Positions 49,914-59,008 of a stretch of 64,000 bases of DNA are shown here, one piece after another (within the stretch, counting starts at the first letter, position 1; each line of letters starts with the position of its first letter). Made by a program: the position numbers and the translations under genes. The notes under the pieces were generated by a model. The model was not told the origin of the DNA. It made no database searches and saw only the letters and a list, made by a program, of their open reading frames with translations. The DNA comes from Chersky-840 sp963848335 (lineage in GTDB: Bacteria > Actinomycetota > Acidimicrobiia > Acidimicrobiales > UBA8190): the NCBI GenBank assembly GCA_963848335.1, contig CAWKDD010000001.1, positions 558,001-622,000 of the forward strand. The letters run 5' to 3'.

Positions 49914-51644
49914 TCAGGAGCGAGTCGCGGCGCGTGGACCGGCGGCGGGACGCCCGCCCGGGCACCACAGGTTGCTGGGAGCTCCCGTGCACGGGTTGCT
50001 CATGGACGGCAGACCCCCGGGGATGGGGTGGATGACCACCGACGTGGCCTGCGGATAGCCCGAGCCCGAGCACGACAGCACGCCCGAGTCGCACTCGGCC
50101 TGGAGGAGCAGCGTCGAGCTGGTGTTGGCGCCCAACAAACCGGCCTTCGGGGTCTTGGACCCGCACGTGGAGGGGGTGAGCGCGGAGTCTGCGCTCGTCG
50201 CCGCTCCCGTCTCCAGGGTGAAGGCGGAGTTCCACTCGGTGTTGCCCGAGAAGCAGTTCTCCGCCGTGTGGCCTCCGACGAGCAGGTTGCCGTAGTCGGC
50301 GTTGGTCGGGTTGCCCAAGGTGCCGTTGCCGGAGAACTTGTTGTTCACCAAGGCGTCGCCCTCGGGGTCGTAGAGGCAGGCGACACCAGGCACGCCCAGG
50401 CCGCTCGCCACTTCCCCTCCCGTGCCCGTGCACGTCTTGCCGTCCGACGAGGTGTTGCTGTCCGGGTAGGGCACGAAGAGGATGCCCCAGGCGCCGTTGT
50501 CGAGGAACTCGTTGTCCATCACGGTGTCTTGGCGCCCGCCGGAGATCGTCATCCCGGTCCCCGTCGGGCCCAGGCCGGCGGTCCCCTCCACCGGGACGTC
50601 GGGATTGTTGTTGGACTCCACCAGGTTGTTCACGAAGACCCAGCACGAATTGGTGTGGGTGATGGGGCTCGTGGTCTTGCCCGAGCATTTGCCGTCCTGG
50701 GGTGGGGTCGGGTCGCCGGTGAGGGCGGTGTTTGTGTCGACGCCTTCCTTGTTGTTGTCGAAGATCGAGTGCTCGATGGTCACCTGGCCGCCCGAGTTGG
50801 TCCCCGAGTAGCCGAGGGCGTTGTCCTCCATCTGGGTGTTCTCGATGGTGACGTCGCACTCGCGGTGGCATGCACCGACGTACATCCCCGAGTCGGCGAA
50901 GTTGTTGGCGTAGAGCTCGTTCCACGAGCCCTCGGTGGAGTTCGACGAGAAGATCCCGTAGAGGGCGCACGTCGAGCAGATGTCTGCGTCGTGGGCGTCG
51001 TCGTTGACGAAGTAGGTGGACGTCGCCGTGAGGTACTGGCCCGTGTAGCCCTTCAGCCCGACCTTGCCCGAGCCGTCGCCTCCGTTCCACCAGATCTCGT
51101 TACCCGCGTTCTTGGAACCATTGATGAAGTTGCACACCGTGAGGTTCTCCACGCTCACTCCGTTGGCCTTCCAGATGACGATGCCGTTGCGGCCATCGCC
51201 GTTGAGCGTGTTCTGATCGGAGGGAGCCGAACTGCACGTCGGCGCGCCCGCCAAGGTCCCGTCCACGATGACGGAGTTGCGGTTCATGCCCCGGAGGTGG
51301 AGGTCGGGAGTGGTGACCACGACCCCCCCGTAGTACCCCTCCGAGAGCTGCTGGGTGGTCGGCGCTCCGTATCCGCTGTCACCCGACTCGTGGTAGTCAC
51401 CGGGGGCGATCAGGATCCAGTCCCCCTTCGTGGCCGCATTGACCGCACCTTGGATCGTCGAGAAGGTCGAGGCCGTCGGAGTGTGGATGCCGTTGAAGGT
51501 GCCGACGTAGAGCACTTCAGGGATCGAAGCCTTCGCCGAGGCGTTGGGCGCCCCCACGATGGCCAGGAGGCCGCACGCCAGCAGGCCTGCGCCGACGGCG
51601 ATCCCCACACGCCGTACCTTCGAAAGCCGAGTCTCGTGGTTCAT
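49914..51644 (-). CDS. Secreted right-handed beta-helix protein
   Basis: A 576-residue exported protein. Signal peptide from MNHETRLSKVRRVGIAVG through a hydrophobic core to ASAKA near residue 40. STIQGAVNAATKGDWILIAPGDY marks the start of a pectate-lyase-like parallel beta-helix, followed by many NG/NN-turn coils (VIVDGTL, GNEIWWNGGDGSG, YANNFADSGMYVG, EHSIFDNNKEG, NEFLDNGAWGI). Paired cysteines are frequent. NosD-like and polysaccharide-lyase proteins share this fold; no catalytic site was identified. ATG 51644 follows GGGAGGG. Confidence 0.8.
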   Translation of the reverse strand: MNHETRLSKVRRVGIAVGAGLLACGLLAIVGAPNASAKASIPEVLYVGTFNGIHTPTASTFSTIQGAVNAATKGDWILIAPGDYHESGDSGYGAPTTQQLSEGYYGGVVVTTPDLHLRGMNRNSVIVDGTLAGAPTCSSAPSDQNTLNGDGRNGIVIWKANGVSVENLTVCNFINGSKNAGNEIWWNGGDGSGKVGLKGYTGQYLTATSTYFVNDDAHDADICSTCALYGIFSSNSTEGSWNELYANNFADSGMYVGACHRECDVTIENTQMEDNALGYSGTNSGGQVTIEHSIFDNNKEGVDTNTALTGDPTPPQDGKCSGKTTSPITHTNSCWVFVNNLVESNNNPDVPVEGTAGLGPTGTGMTISGGRQDTVMDNEFLDNGAWGILFVPYPDSNTSSDGKTCTGTGGEVASGLGVPGVACLYDPEGDALVNNKFSGNGTLGNPTNADYGNLLVGGHTAENCFSGNTEWNSAFTLETGAATSADSALTPSTCGSKTPKAGLLGANTSSTLLLQAECDSGVLSCSGSGYPQATSVVIHPIPGGLPSMSNPCTGAPSNLWCPGGRPAAGPRAATRS

Positions 51645-51686
51645 GTGCAATCCCTCCCCGATGGGACCAACCGATACCGACCGGTC

Positions 51687-51920
51687 ATGGCGCGCACGGC
51701 ACTCGTGCTTGTGCTGTGCCTGTCCGGCGCCCAGTGCGCGTCGGGGCCCCGCATTGACGCCCCGCTCGCCCCCTGTGCATCGGACCTCCCCGCCCCCTGG
51801 CCGCTGCGCTGGGAGAGAACCTACTCACCTTCGGCGTCGCCCGCTCGGGGAGCTTCCTCGGGGCCTCCCGTCACGAGGGGCCCGGCCCCGTTGCGGCCAC
51901 GGATATGCCCTGCTAACTGA
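51687..51920 (+). CDS. Possible small lipoprotein
   Basis: A 77-residue frame opening MARTALVLVLCLSGAQC, which resembles a short lipoprotein signal with lipobox LSGAQC. The remainder (PLAPCASDLPAPWPLRWERTYS) is Pro/Arg-rich and unconvincing. No ribosome site. It lies in the gap between the divergent beta-helix and methyltransferase genes. Confidence 0.25.
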   Translation: MARTALVLVLCLSGAQCASGPRIDAPLAPCASDLPAPWPLRWERTYSPSASPARGASSGPPVTRGPAPLRPRICPAN

Positions 51921-51926
51921 GGAGCC

Positions 51927-52664
<738 letters not shown>

Positions 52665-52753
52665 CGCTTCGCTTCGGTCGAAGCGGCTGTGTGGTTGAAG
52701 CCGTGGAGAGGACGGGGCTGGTCCGGGATGTGCGGGCGTGGTACAAGGGCGAC

Positions 52754-53365
52754 ATGGCCGACGACGATCGCCCTACGCACAAGATCGAGGAATTCGACGC
52801 CAGCTATGCAGGAGGTACGCCGCCGTGGGACATCGGCCGGCCCCAGGCCGCTTTCGTCCGCCTCATGGAGGCCCAAGAGATCCGGGGCCGCGTGCTCGAC
52901 GTGGGGTGCGGGACCGGCGAGCACGCCCTGATGGCGGCGGCTCATGGGCTCGAGGTGGTCGGGATCGACGCTGCCCCCACCGCCATCGGGCTGGCGCGCC
53001 AAAAGGCGGAACGACGATCGCTCCTGGCGCGCTTCGAGGTGTGGGATGCCCTGGATCTACCCGCTCTCGGGGAGCGGTTCGACACCGTCCTCGACTGCGG
53101 GCTCTTCCATGTCTTCGACGACGACTCCCGGGCGCGATTCGTGGCGAGCGTCGCTGCGGCGGTGGTGCGGGGCGGGCGGTACTTCCTCCTCTGCTTCAGC
53201 GACAAGCAGCCCGGCGACTGGGGGCCGAGGAGGGTGAGCCGGGAAGAGCTCGGCGACAGCTTCGCCGACGGTTGGCACATCGACTCCGTCGAGGAGTCGG
53301 TGCTCGAGATCACCATCAGCCCCGAGGGCGCCCAGGGCTGGCTGGTCGCCCTCACCCGCATCTGA
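52754..53365 (+). CDS. SAM-dependent methyltransferase, thiopurine/tellurite-type
   Basis: A 203-residue class I methyltransferase: FDASYAGGTPPWDIGRPQAAF is the hallmark of a common actinobacterial subgroup (TehB/thiopurine-methyltransferase-like), then motif I RVLDVGCGTGEHALMAA and GIDAAPTAIGLARQKA. It could detoxify small thiols, metalloids or aromatic compounds. ATG 52754 follows AAGGGC. The frame is open upstream without coding character. Confidence 0.88.
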   Translation: MADDDRPTHKIEEFDASYAGGTPPWDIGRPQAAFVRLMEAQEIRGRVLDVGCGTGEHALMAAAHGLEVVGIDAAPTAIGLARQKAERRSLLARFEVWDALDLPALGERFDTVLDCGLFHVFDDDSRARFVASVAAAVVRGGRYFLLCFSDKQPGDWGPRRVSREELGDSFADGWHIDSVEESVLEITISPEGAQGWLVALTRI

Positions 53366-53812
53366 TCCCGGCAAAGGTGAGACACGTGGATGGTCTAGGG
53401 GGTTGAACCCGTCCCGATCACCCCTGGCCCGCACCGACTACCGGTCGCCCTACGGCCCTCGCCGATGCCTCTGAGAACCCGGCCGGGAACGCAGATGGCA
53501 GTCCCGGTGCGGCCACCCCTTGAAGCCAAGCGAGCTACTGGCGCGTCGAGCAAATGCAAGACATCGTAAGGTCGAAAACGTCTTGGCCGATCGGAAATGC
53601 GGAGCCGGGATGTCTCGGTAGAGCAACGAATAGGCCCGAGCGGCGGCAAAACAGCCGTTCCAGCTCAGGAGGGACCCACCCGGGATCCACACCCGAATCC
53701 CGTACGGCATCCACTCGGCGTCATTTCGACCGCCTGGCCAGTCGGTAGCGGCACTTCCCGGATGCGTCGGCCTGGCCGGAAAGATGGCGACAGTAAGCGT
53801 GAGGCCGCCCAA
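53366..53812. other. Intergenic stretch, nothing recognised
   Basis: Nearly 450 bases of slightly lower GC between convergent genes. A leftward frame (53450-53812) exists but its translation lacks coding character and a ribosome site. No tRNA, riboswitch core or hairpin of note was seen. Confidence 0.5.
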
Positions 53813-54334
53813 CTAACTATTCACAAGAGCGCCCGTCCCCGCATTGAAGTAGTAGACGGTCCCGCTTTTGTTCGAGATCTCGAGCACATCTCCCGAGGCC
53901 GACATTATCTGAAGGGAACACGATCCTGGAATCGTCGCCGACGTCGATTTGGTTGTGTTGTTATTGAACTCGACGATGACGCCGGTGTTCGGATTGCCCG
54001 CTTGACCGTTCACCAGTTGCCCCGAGGGTTGGTGCCCTACCCAGACGACCATCTGGGAGTCGTTCACCGTTCCGTACCAGTCGGTCGACGCAAGAACCCC
54101 GTAGGTCAGAGGAGGCTGACCGATCGCCGGGAATACTCCGGTCCGCGGAGGTGGAGTAACGCAGTTCCCCTCCTCAAAGCAAGGAATTGTCGTCGTTGAC
54201 GCGTTGAGGCCCCGAGTTGCCGATGTGTTTGGAGAAGCTGTTTTGCTTGCTCTTGCACTGGTGCCTCCACTCGCTGGTACCAAGACCATCGGTAGGACCG
54301 CCCAGGTAGCAATGGCGAGCCGACACACGTTCAC
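53813..54334 (-). CDS. Secreted hypothetical protein
   Basis: A 173-residue exported protein. VNVCRLAIATWAVLPMVLVP with ASGGTSARA forms a signal peptide. The mature part is Asn/Thr/Gly/Ser-rich with a cysteine pair (IPCFEEGNC) and strand-like runs (QMVVWVGHQPSGQL, GVIVEFNNNTTKS, GDVLEISNKSGTVYYFN). No family recognised; a small beta-propeller- or lectin-like fold would fit the pattern. GTG 54334 follows GGAAG five bases upstream. Base composition is lower in GC than its neighbours, which may mean transfer. Confidence 0.65.
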   Translation of the reverse strand: MNVCRLAIATWAVLPMVLVPASGGTSARASKTASPNTSATRGLNASTTTIPCFEEGNCVTPPPRTGVFPAIGQPPLTYGVLASTDWYGTVNDSQMVVWVGHQPSGQLVNGQAGNPNTGVIVEFNNNTTKSTSATIPGSCSLQIMSASGDVLEISNKSGTVYYFNAGTGALVNS

Positions 54335-54485
54335 AATGCTTCCACGCTCCAAGACGTGGGGTCGTTTACTCGTATGTCCTTTCTGAGGGGCGTTGCCATC
54401 TGGAACGCTTAAGACCGCTTGGTTGGCCATGCGGTAATGCCTGTGGGCTCTGCACTCATCCGAGGGCCATCTATTGACTAGATAT

Positions 54486-54500
54486 ATACACTCAGAGTAT
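54486..54500. promoter_or_regulatory. Candidate PadR operator overlapping the start codon
   Basis: ATACACTCAGAGTAT is a 15-base near-perfect dyad (ATACnCTnAGnGTAT) in an AT-rich patch, and its last two bases are the first two of the padR start codon ATG 54499. PadR proteins usually bind ATAC/GTAT dyads at their own promoter, so autorepression is likely. Confidence 0.6.
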
Positions 54501-55035
54501 GCTCTCGGATATGAGTGTCCCCATGGCCCTGCTCGGCCTCCTCGATCGCGAACCGAGCCACGGCTACGACCTGAAGCGCGATTACGACACCTACTTCGGG
54601 CGCGGCCGGCCGCTGCCCTACGGCCAGGTGTACGCCACGCTCTCCCGCCTGGCGAGAGACGGGAAGGCGATCGTCGGCGAGGCCGAGCCAGGAGCCGGAC
54701 CCGATCGCAAGCGCTACAACATCACCGAGACCGGCCGGAACGAGGTCGAGGCGTGGCTCTCGGAGCCCATCCCCGCCGAGCCCCACCTGCAGACCGATCT
54801 GTTCGTGAAGGTCGTGCTGTCGCTGATGCTCGGTCGCCGGGCCGAGGAATACCTGGACGCCCAGCGCGCCGCCCACCTGCACCGGATGCGCGAGCTCACC
54901 GACCTCAAGCAAAAGGGAACCCTGATCGATTCGCTCCTCGCCGACCACGGTCTGTTCCACCTCGAGGCCGACCTCCGCTGGATCGACCTCACGACCGCTC
55001 GCCTCACCGCACTCGCCACGGAGGTTCGCTCGTGA
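54499..55035 (+). CDS. PadR-family transcriptional regulator
   Basis: A 178-residue regulator. MALLGLLDREPSHGYDLKRDYD, then LPYGQVYATLSRLARDGKAI and PDRKRYNITETGRNEVEAWL form the PadR winged helix. A two-helix dimerisation domain (AEEYLDAQRAAHLHRMRELTDLK) follows. It probably represses the following exporter genes until a ligand binds. ATG 54499 may be leaderless because a TATATACA patch lies directly upstream; ATG 54511 is an alternative. The stop overlaps the ATPase start (GTGA). Confidence 0.92.
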   Translation: MLSDMSVPMALLGLLDREPSHGYDLKRDYDTYFGRGRPLPYGQVYATLSRLARDGKAIVGEAEPGAGPDRKRYNITETGRNEVEAWLSEPIPAEPHLQTDLFVKVVLSLMLGRRAEEYLDAQRAAHLHRMRELTDLKQKGTLIDSLLADHGLFHLEADLRWIDLTTARLTALATEVRS

Positions 55036-55748
55036 AAACGCCCAACGGTTCTGCCCTCATCCCGCCCGGGGGCACCGTCATCGAGGCGCAGGACCTCGTG
55101 CTCTCCTTCGGCGAGACCCCGGCGCTGCGCGACGCCAGCCTGTCCGTGCGGCGGGACGAGATCGTGGCCGTCATGGGCCCAAGCGGATCGGGCAAGTCGA
55201 CGCTGCTCCACTGTCTCGCAGGCATCCTGGTCCCCGCGTCGGGTCGGGTGATCTTCGACGGACAGCGCATCGACACGCTGCGCGAGGAGCAGCGGAGCCG
55301 GCTCCGCCGAGACCGGTTCGGCTTCGTCTTCCAGTTCGGCCAGCTCGTCCCGGAGCTCACAGCCGAGGAGAACGTCGCCCTCCCACTCCTTCTGGGCGGG
55401 ATGCGCCGCCAACAGGCCCTAGCCCAAGCGCGGAGCTGGTTTGCCCGGCTCGAGCTCGACGGGCTGGAGAGCCACCGGGCGGGCGAGATGTCAGGGGGCC
55501 AGGCCCAGCGGGTCGCCCTCGCCCGGGGCATGGTCGCGCAGCCCGACGTGCTGTTCGCCGACGAGCCCACCGGCTCTCTCGACTCCCTGACCGGTGAGCT
55601 CGTCATGAACTTGATGACCAACGTGGCCCGCGAGGAGGGGATCACGGTCGTACTCGTCACCCACGAACCCCGCGTCGCCGCCTACGCGGACCGCGAGGTG
55701 ATCGTGCGCGACGGCCGGGTCGCCAGCCCGGTGGCGGCAGGCGCATGA
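55032..55748 (+). CDS. MacB/LolD-type ABC transporter ATPase
   Basis: A 238-residue ATPase: Walker A GPSGSGKST, GFVFQFGQLVPELTAEENV with the Q-loop, signature EMSGGQAQRVALARG, Walker B VLFADEPTGSLD and H-loop LVTHEP. It pairs with the FtsX-like permease encoded next, with ATGA overlap. MacB/LolD ATPases drive mechanical export or membrane release of peptides, lipids or lipoproteins. Confidence 0.95.
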   Translation: MKTPNGSALIPPGGTVIEAQDLVLSFGETPALRDASLSVRRDEIVAVMGPSGSGKSTLLHCLAGILVPASGRVIFDGQRIDTLREEQRSRLRRDRFGFVFQFGQLVPELTAEENVALPLLLGGMRRQQALAQARSWFARLELDGLESHRAGEMSGGQAQRVALARGMVAQPDVLFADEPTGSLDSLTGELVMNLMTNVAREEGITVVLVTHEPRVAAYADREVIVRDGRVASPVAAGA

Positions 55749-57979
55749 TCCGGCTCGGCCTCCGGCTCACCTTCGGGAGTGGTCGTGAAGCCCTCCTGCG
55801 GGTCCTCGTCACCGCTGCTGCGGTCGCCCTCGGCGTCGGCTTGCTGCTGGCCGCCATGGCCGGCATCAATGGTCTCCACGCCCAGAGCGATCGGGGTGCC
55901 TGGCTGAACTCGGCGGTGCAGCCGACACCGCCGGCCTCGTCCTCCAGCGGGCTGTGGTGGGAACCGAGCACCGACTCGTTCGGGGGTCAGCTCATTGACC
56001 GGATCGACGTCGCGGCGGCCGGGCCGGGCGCGCCCGTCCCTCCTGGAATGTCCCGCCTGCCTGGTCCGGACCAGTATTTCGCCTCGCCCGAGCTGATGAG
56101 CATGCTTCGCTCCCAGCCTGCCGACGAACTGCGTGATCGCTACCCCGGTCGGCTGGTGGGCACCATCGGCAGCGCAGGACTGCCGTCGCCGAACTCGTTG
56201 ATCATCGTCATCGGTCACAGCGTCGGCCAGCTCTCGAAGCAGCCGGCTGCGATCGAGATCGGGGCGATCCACCGCGATCTGGCGAATTGCTTTGGCTGCC
56301 AGAGCGTGGTCGGGAGCGGGCCAGTTCTGGAATTCATCCTGGTCGGCGCGGCCGTGGCGCTCGTGCTGCCGATTTTGATCCTTATTGCGACGGCGAGCCG
56401 ACTGTCGGCCGTCCGGCGCGAAGAGCGCTTCGCCTCTATGCGACTGATCGGCGCCACTCCTCGCCAGATCTCGACGATTTCTGCCGTCGAAGCGGTCATC
56501 GCCGCCCTCGCCGGAGTTGTCCTCGGTTTCGGACTGTTCTTCGCTGTCCGACCGCTGCTCTACCACGTGCCGATCACCGGAGCCCCGTTGACGCAGGGTG
56601 ACCTCGCCCTTCACGCCCTCGACATCCTCCTCGCCGTTGTCGGAGTCCCCATCGCCGCTGTCGTCTCCGCACGTCTCGCGCTGCGCCGAGTACAGATTTC
56701 TCCGCTAGGAGTGACACGACAGGTCAGGAAGCGCCCACCGGGGATCGCTCGCATCGTTCCATTGTTGGCAGGTATCGCCTTCCTCGCCTACTTCGACGCG
56801 GCCGGAAAGCCCGGCGCCATCGGGAGCCAGCTCCTCGAGCTCCTCGTTGGATTCGCGCTGCTGATCGTGGGTCTGGTTCTGGCCGGGCCGTGGTTCACAA
56901 CGGCTGGGTCGCGGATCATGGCCAAGAGAGCGAGTGGCCCGGCCACGCTCATCGCCGGTCGTCACCTCCTCGACAACCCCAAGGCTGCCTTCCGCTTTGT
57001 CAGTGGCCTCGTCATCGCCCTCTTCGTGGCCAGCGCGGCGATCGGGGCGCTCAGCTCGGTGACGCAAGTAACCGGAGAGGGCAGCACCAACGTCAGTCTG
57101 GGAACCCTCGCTGACCCGTTCTGCACCTATTCGACCACCGACTGCCCCACGGCGTCCGTGGTGGCTTCCGTTCCTTCTTCGGTCGTCAACAAGCTCCGAG
57201 CGACGCCGGGGGTGCGTGGGGTGGCGTTGGTCCATGAGGCTCCAAACCAGGCGCAAGCGGGGCGATCGTTTGGGGTCGTCGCCTGTGACGAACTCGCCAA
57301 CACTCCGGCCATCGGCCGATGCGCACCGCGGGCCACCGTCGCGTCCGTTGGATACTTCCTCTCGAAGGTCCTTGGTCACACCGCCAACGCATCGACCACG
57401 ACCTGGCCCCCTTGGAACCTCTCGGCGACGCAGCTCGCATCTCTCCCCGTGAGCGCGGTCGTCGTCGCGACGAACGGGTCTTCAGTTGCGGTCGAGCGGG
57501 TGCGAACGGAGCTCGAGCGCGCATTCCCGCTCCAGGGCACACCTGTGACCGTGGAGGCACTCGGTCCCTCGACGGCGCGCCTGCTGACAATGATCCAGGC
57601 TATGACCGACGTGATCATCGTGGCCAGCCTCATCATCGCTGCGTGCAGCCTCGCCGTAAACATCGCGGCCGGTCTGACTGAGCGAAGGCGGCCATTCAGC
57701 CTGCTCAGACTTACGGGGGTCCCGCGAAAACTCCTGCACCGGGTCGTGACGCTGGAGAGTGCGTTGCCCCTGATCATCGTCGCTGCGGTCTCCATCGTCG
57801 TCGGGCTGCTGGCGGCCGCCCTCTACTTGCACTCGCAGGTCGGGCTCGCCTTCAGCCTTCCGGGATTCTCTTACTGGACCACGGTGATCGGAGGGCTGGC
57901 CGCGTCGATGGCGATCATCGCCGCGACGTTCCCCATCCTCGATCGGATCACCGGGCCCGAGGTTGCCCGGAACGAGTGA
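55745..57979 (+). CDS. FtsX/MacB-like ABC transporter permease
   Basis: A 744-residue permease of the FtsX-like type with two extracytoplasmic loops. An N-terminal helix (VLVTAAAVALGVGLLLAAMAG) precedes a large loop, then three helices with FASMRLIGATPRQISTISAVE, the FtsX signature. Central helices, another loop with cysteines (ADPFCTYSTTDCPT), and a C-terminal repeat with SLLRLTGVPRKLLHRVVTLE follow. Two FtsX domains in one chain make it a self-sufficient permease. The next gene starts in its stop codon. Confidence 0.9.
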   Translation: MIRLGLRLTFGSGREALLRVLVTAAAVALGVGLLLAAMAGINGLHAQSDRGAWLNSAVQPTPPASSSSGLWWEPSTDSFGGQLIDRIDVAAAGPGAPVPPGMSRLPGPDQYFASPELMSMLRSQPADELRDRYPGRLVGTIGSAGLPSPNSLIIVIGHSVGQLSKQPAAIEIGAIHRDLANCFGCQSVVGSGPVLEFILVGAAVALVLPILILIATASRLSAVRREERFASMRLIGATPRQISTISAVEAVIAALAGVVLGFGLFFAVRPLLYHVPITGAPLTQGDLALHALDILLAVVGVPIAAVVSARLALRRVQISPLGVTRQVRKRPPGIARIVPLLAGIAFLAYFDAAGKPGAIGSQLLELLVGFALLIVGLVLAGPWFTTAGSRIMAKRASGPATLIAGRHLLDNPKAAFRFVSGLVIALFVASAAIGALSSVTQVTGEGSTNVSLGTLADPFCTYSTTDCPTASVVASVPSSVVNKLRATPGVRGVALVHEAPNQAQAGRSFGVVACDELANTPAIGRCAPRATVASVGYFLSKVLGHTANASTTTWPPWNLSATQLASLPVSAVVVATNGSSVAVERVRTELERAFPLQGTPVTVEALGPSTARLLTMIQAMTDVIIVASLIIAACSLAVNIAAGLTERRRPFSLLRLTGVPRKLLHRVVTLESALPLIIVAAVSIVVGLLAAALYLHSQVGLAFSLPGFSYWTTVIGGLAASMAIIAATFPILDRITGPEVARNE

Positions 57980-58377
57980 TCACGATGGCCAGACCGAAGA
58001 ATGTCGTTCGTCGGGCCCCACTGACCGTCCTCACCGCACTCGCAGCACTCTGTGTGGGTGTGTCGGTCGCCGGCTGTTCGTCGTCTCCGAACGAGGGAAC
58101 CCTTGACGGCACACTCCAGGTTGTCGGTGGTCCGGCTGGGACAGGGCCGCAACCGCTCAGTGGCTCCGTCACGTTCCACGGGTCCGACGGGAACATCGCC
58201 ACCATTGACCTCTCCGACAAGGGCCGATTCTCAGCCCACCTGCCCGTCGGTCGCTACACCGTCGCAGGGCGGAGTCCCCAGTTCGATGGGGGTGCCGGCG
58301 AGTGTCAGGCACCAGGACCGGTCTTCGTGACCAACGACGTCACGAGCCACGTAGAGATCGATTGCCAGGAGAGTTAG
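57976..58377 (+). CDS. Lipoprotein with a carboxypeptidase-regulatory-like domain
   Basis: A 133-residue lipoprotein. A signal sequence rich in Ala/Leu/Val ends in the lipobox VAGC near residue 34, followed by SSSPNEG. The mature domain (SGSVTFHGSDGN, IDLSDKGRFSAHLPVGRYTVAG) resembles the prealbumin-like/CarboxypepD_reg fold. GTG 57976 overlaps the permease stop (GTGA), making it the fourth coupled gene of the PadR module; ATG 57985 is the alternative. It may be the exported cargo or an extracytoplasmic partner. Confidence 0.8.
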   Translation: MITMARPKNVVRRAPLTVLTALAALCVGVSVAGCSSSPNEGTLDGTLQVVGGPAGTGPQPLSGSVTFHGSDGNIATIDLSDKGRFSAHLPVGRYTVAGRSPQFDGGAGECQAPGPVFVTNDVTSHVEIDCQES

Positions 58378-59008
58378 GGCCGTTCGTAGGGGCGAGCCGG
58401 GGACGGCGATTCCGGTGTTTTCGCGCCGCCCTCGCCTCCTCTTTTCACGTTGTTGTGTGGCGGGGGTTGTCCGTCATCGTGCAACCTTCTGCTCCGCGAC
58501 CCGTCGAAGCTAATGGTCGGGGCGTCGTGCCTGCGTCCTGCAAAGGCGGCTTCTGAGTCGATGTCGTCCGCCTCGCGGTAGCCGCCCCGATTCGGCGTTC
58601 CGTCGTCAGCGGAGCGGGCCCAGCGCTCGGTATCGCCAACAATGTGCGGGGTCTAACCATGCAATGGGTGCGCGGTAGTGCCGCGTACGGGGGCCCTGCA
58701 TCGGAGCGTTCTGGTGCATCCTGGGTAGCACAGAACACCCGGTCCAGGATGGGCGACGATCGGTCTGCCAGAGCCGAGTTAGTCCGAAGGTCGACGGACT
58801 CGCCTCCGACCTGACCTATCCGCTATCGCTCAGCGACGCGAATACTGCGTGGGTCGCCGTCCCGACCCGGCTACCCGACTTCGGCGCAGTGCTCATCACA
58901 CATGGATACATGGGGGCTCGGGATCCCCGAAAATGCTCGGCCTTGTTGGCACGGCATTCGGGCGCGAGGTGGGTTAGCCTTCGGACCAACTGACGGGGAC
59001 GGGGGACC
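58378..59008. other. Intergenic stretch of 630 bases
   Basis: No gene could be supported. Several short frames exist on both strands, but none has a ribosome site or family likeness. The GGGGACGGGGGACC just before 59009 serves the copper monooxygenase gene. Confidence 0.45.

Noticed and set aside
50028..51920. A 630-codon open frame on the rightward strand across the beta-helix gene
   Set aside because: It is antisense to a gene with signal peptide, ribosome site and clear beta-helix pattern. Its translation is Arg/Val/Gly-rich without any domain, as expected for a GC-rich shadow.
53450..53812. A leftward frame of 120 codons downstream of the secreted orphan
   Set aside because: No ribosome site, Arg/Ser/Pro-rich translation without pattern; treated as non-coding.
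58660..59000. Short rightward frames before the copper monooxygenase, one with a plausible-looking C-terminal stretch
   Set aside because: No start codon with a ribosome site could be joined to them, and no family likeness was found.
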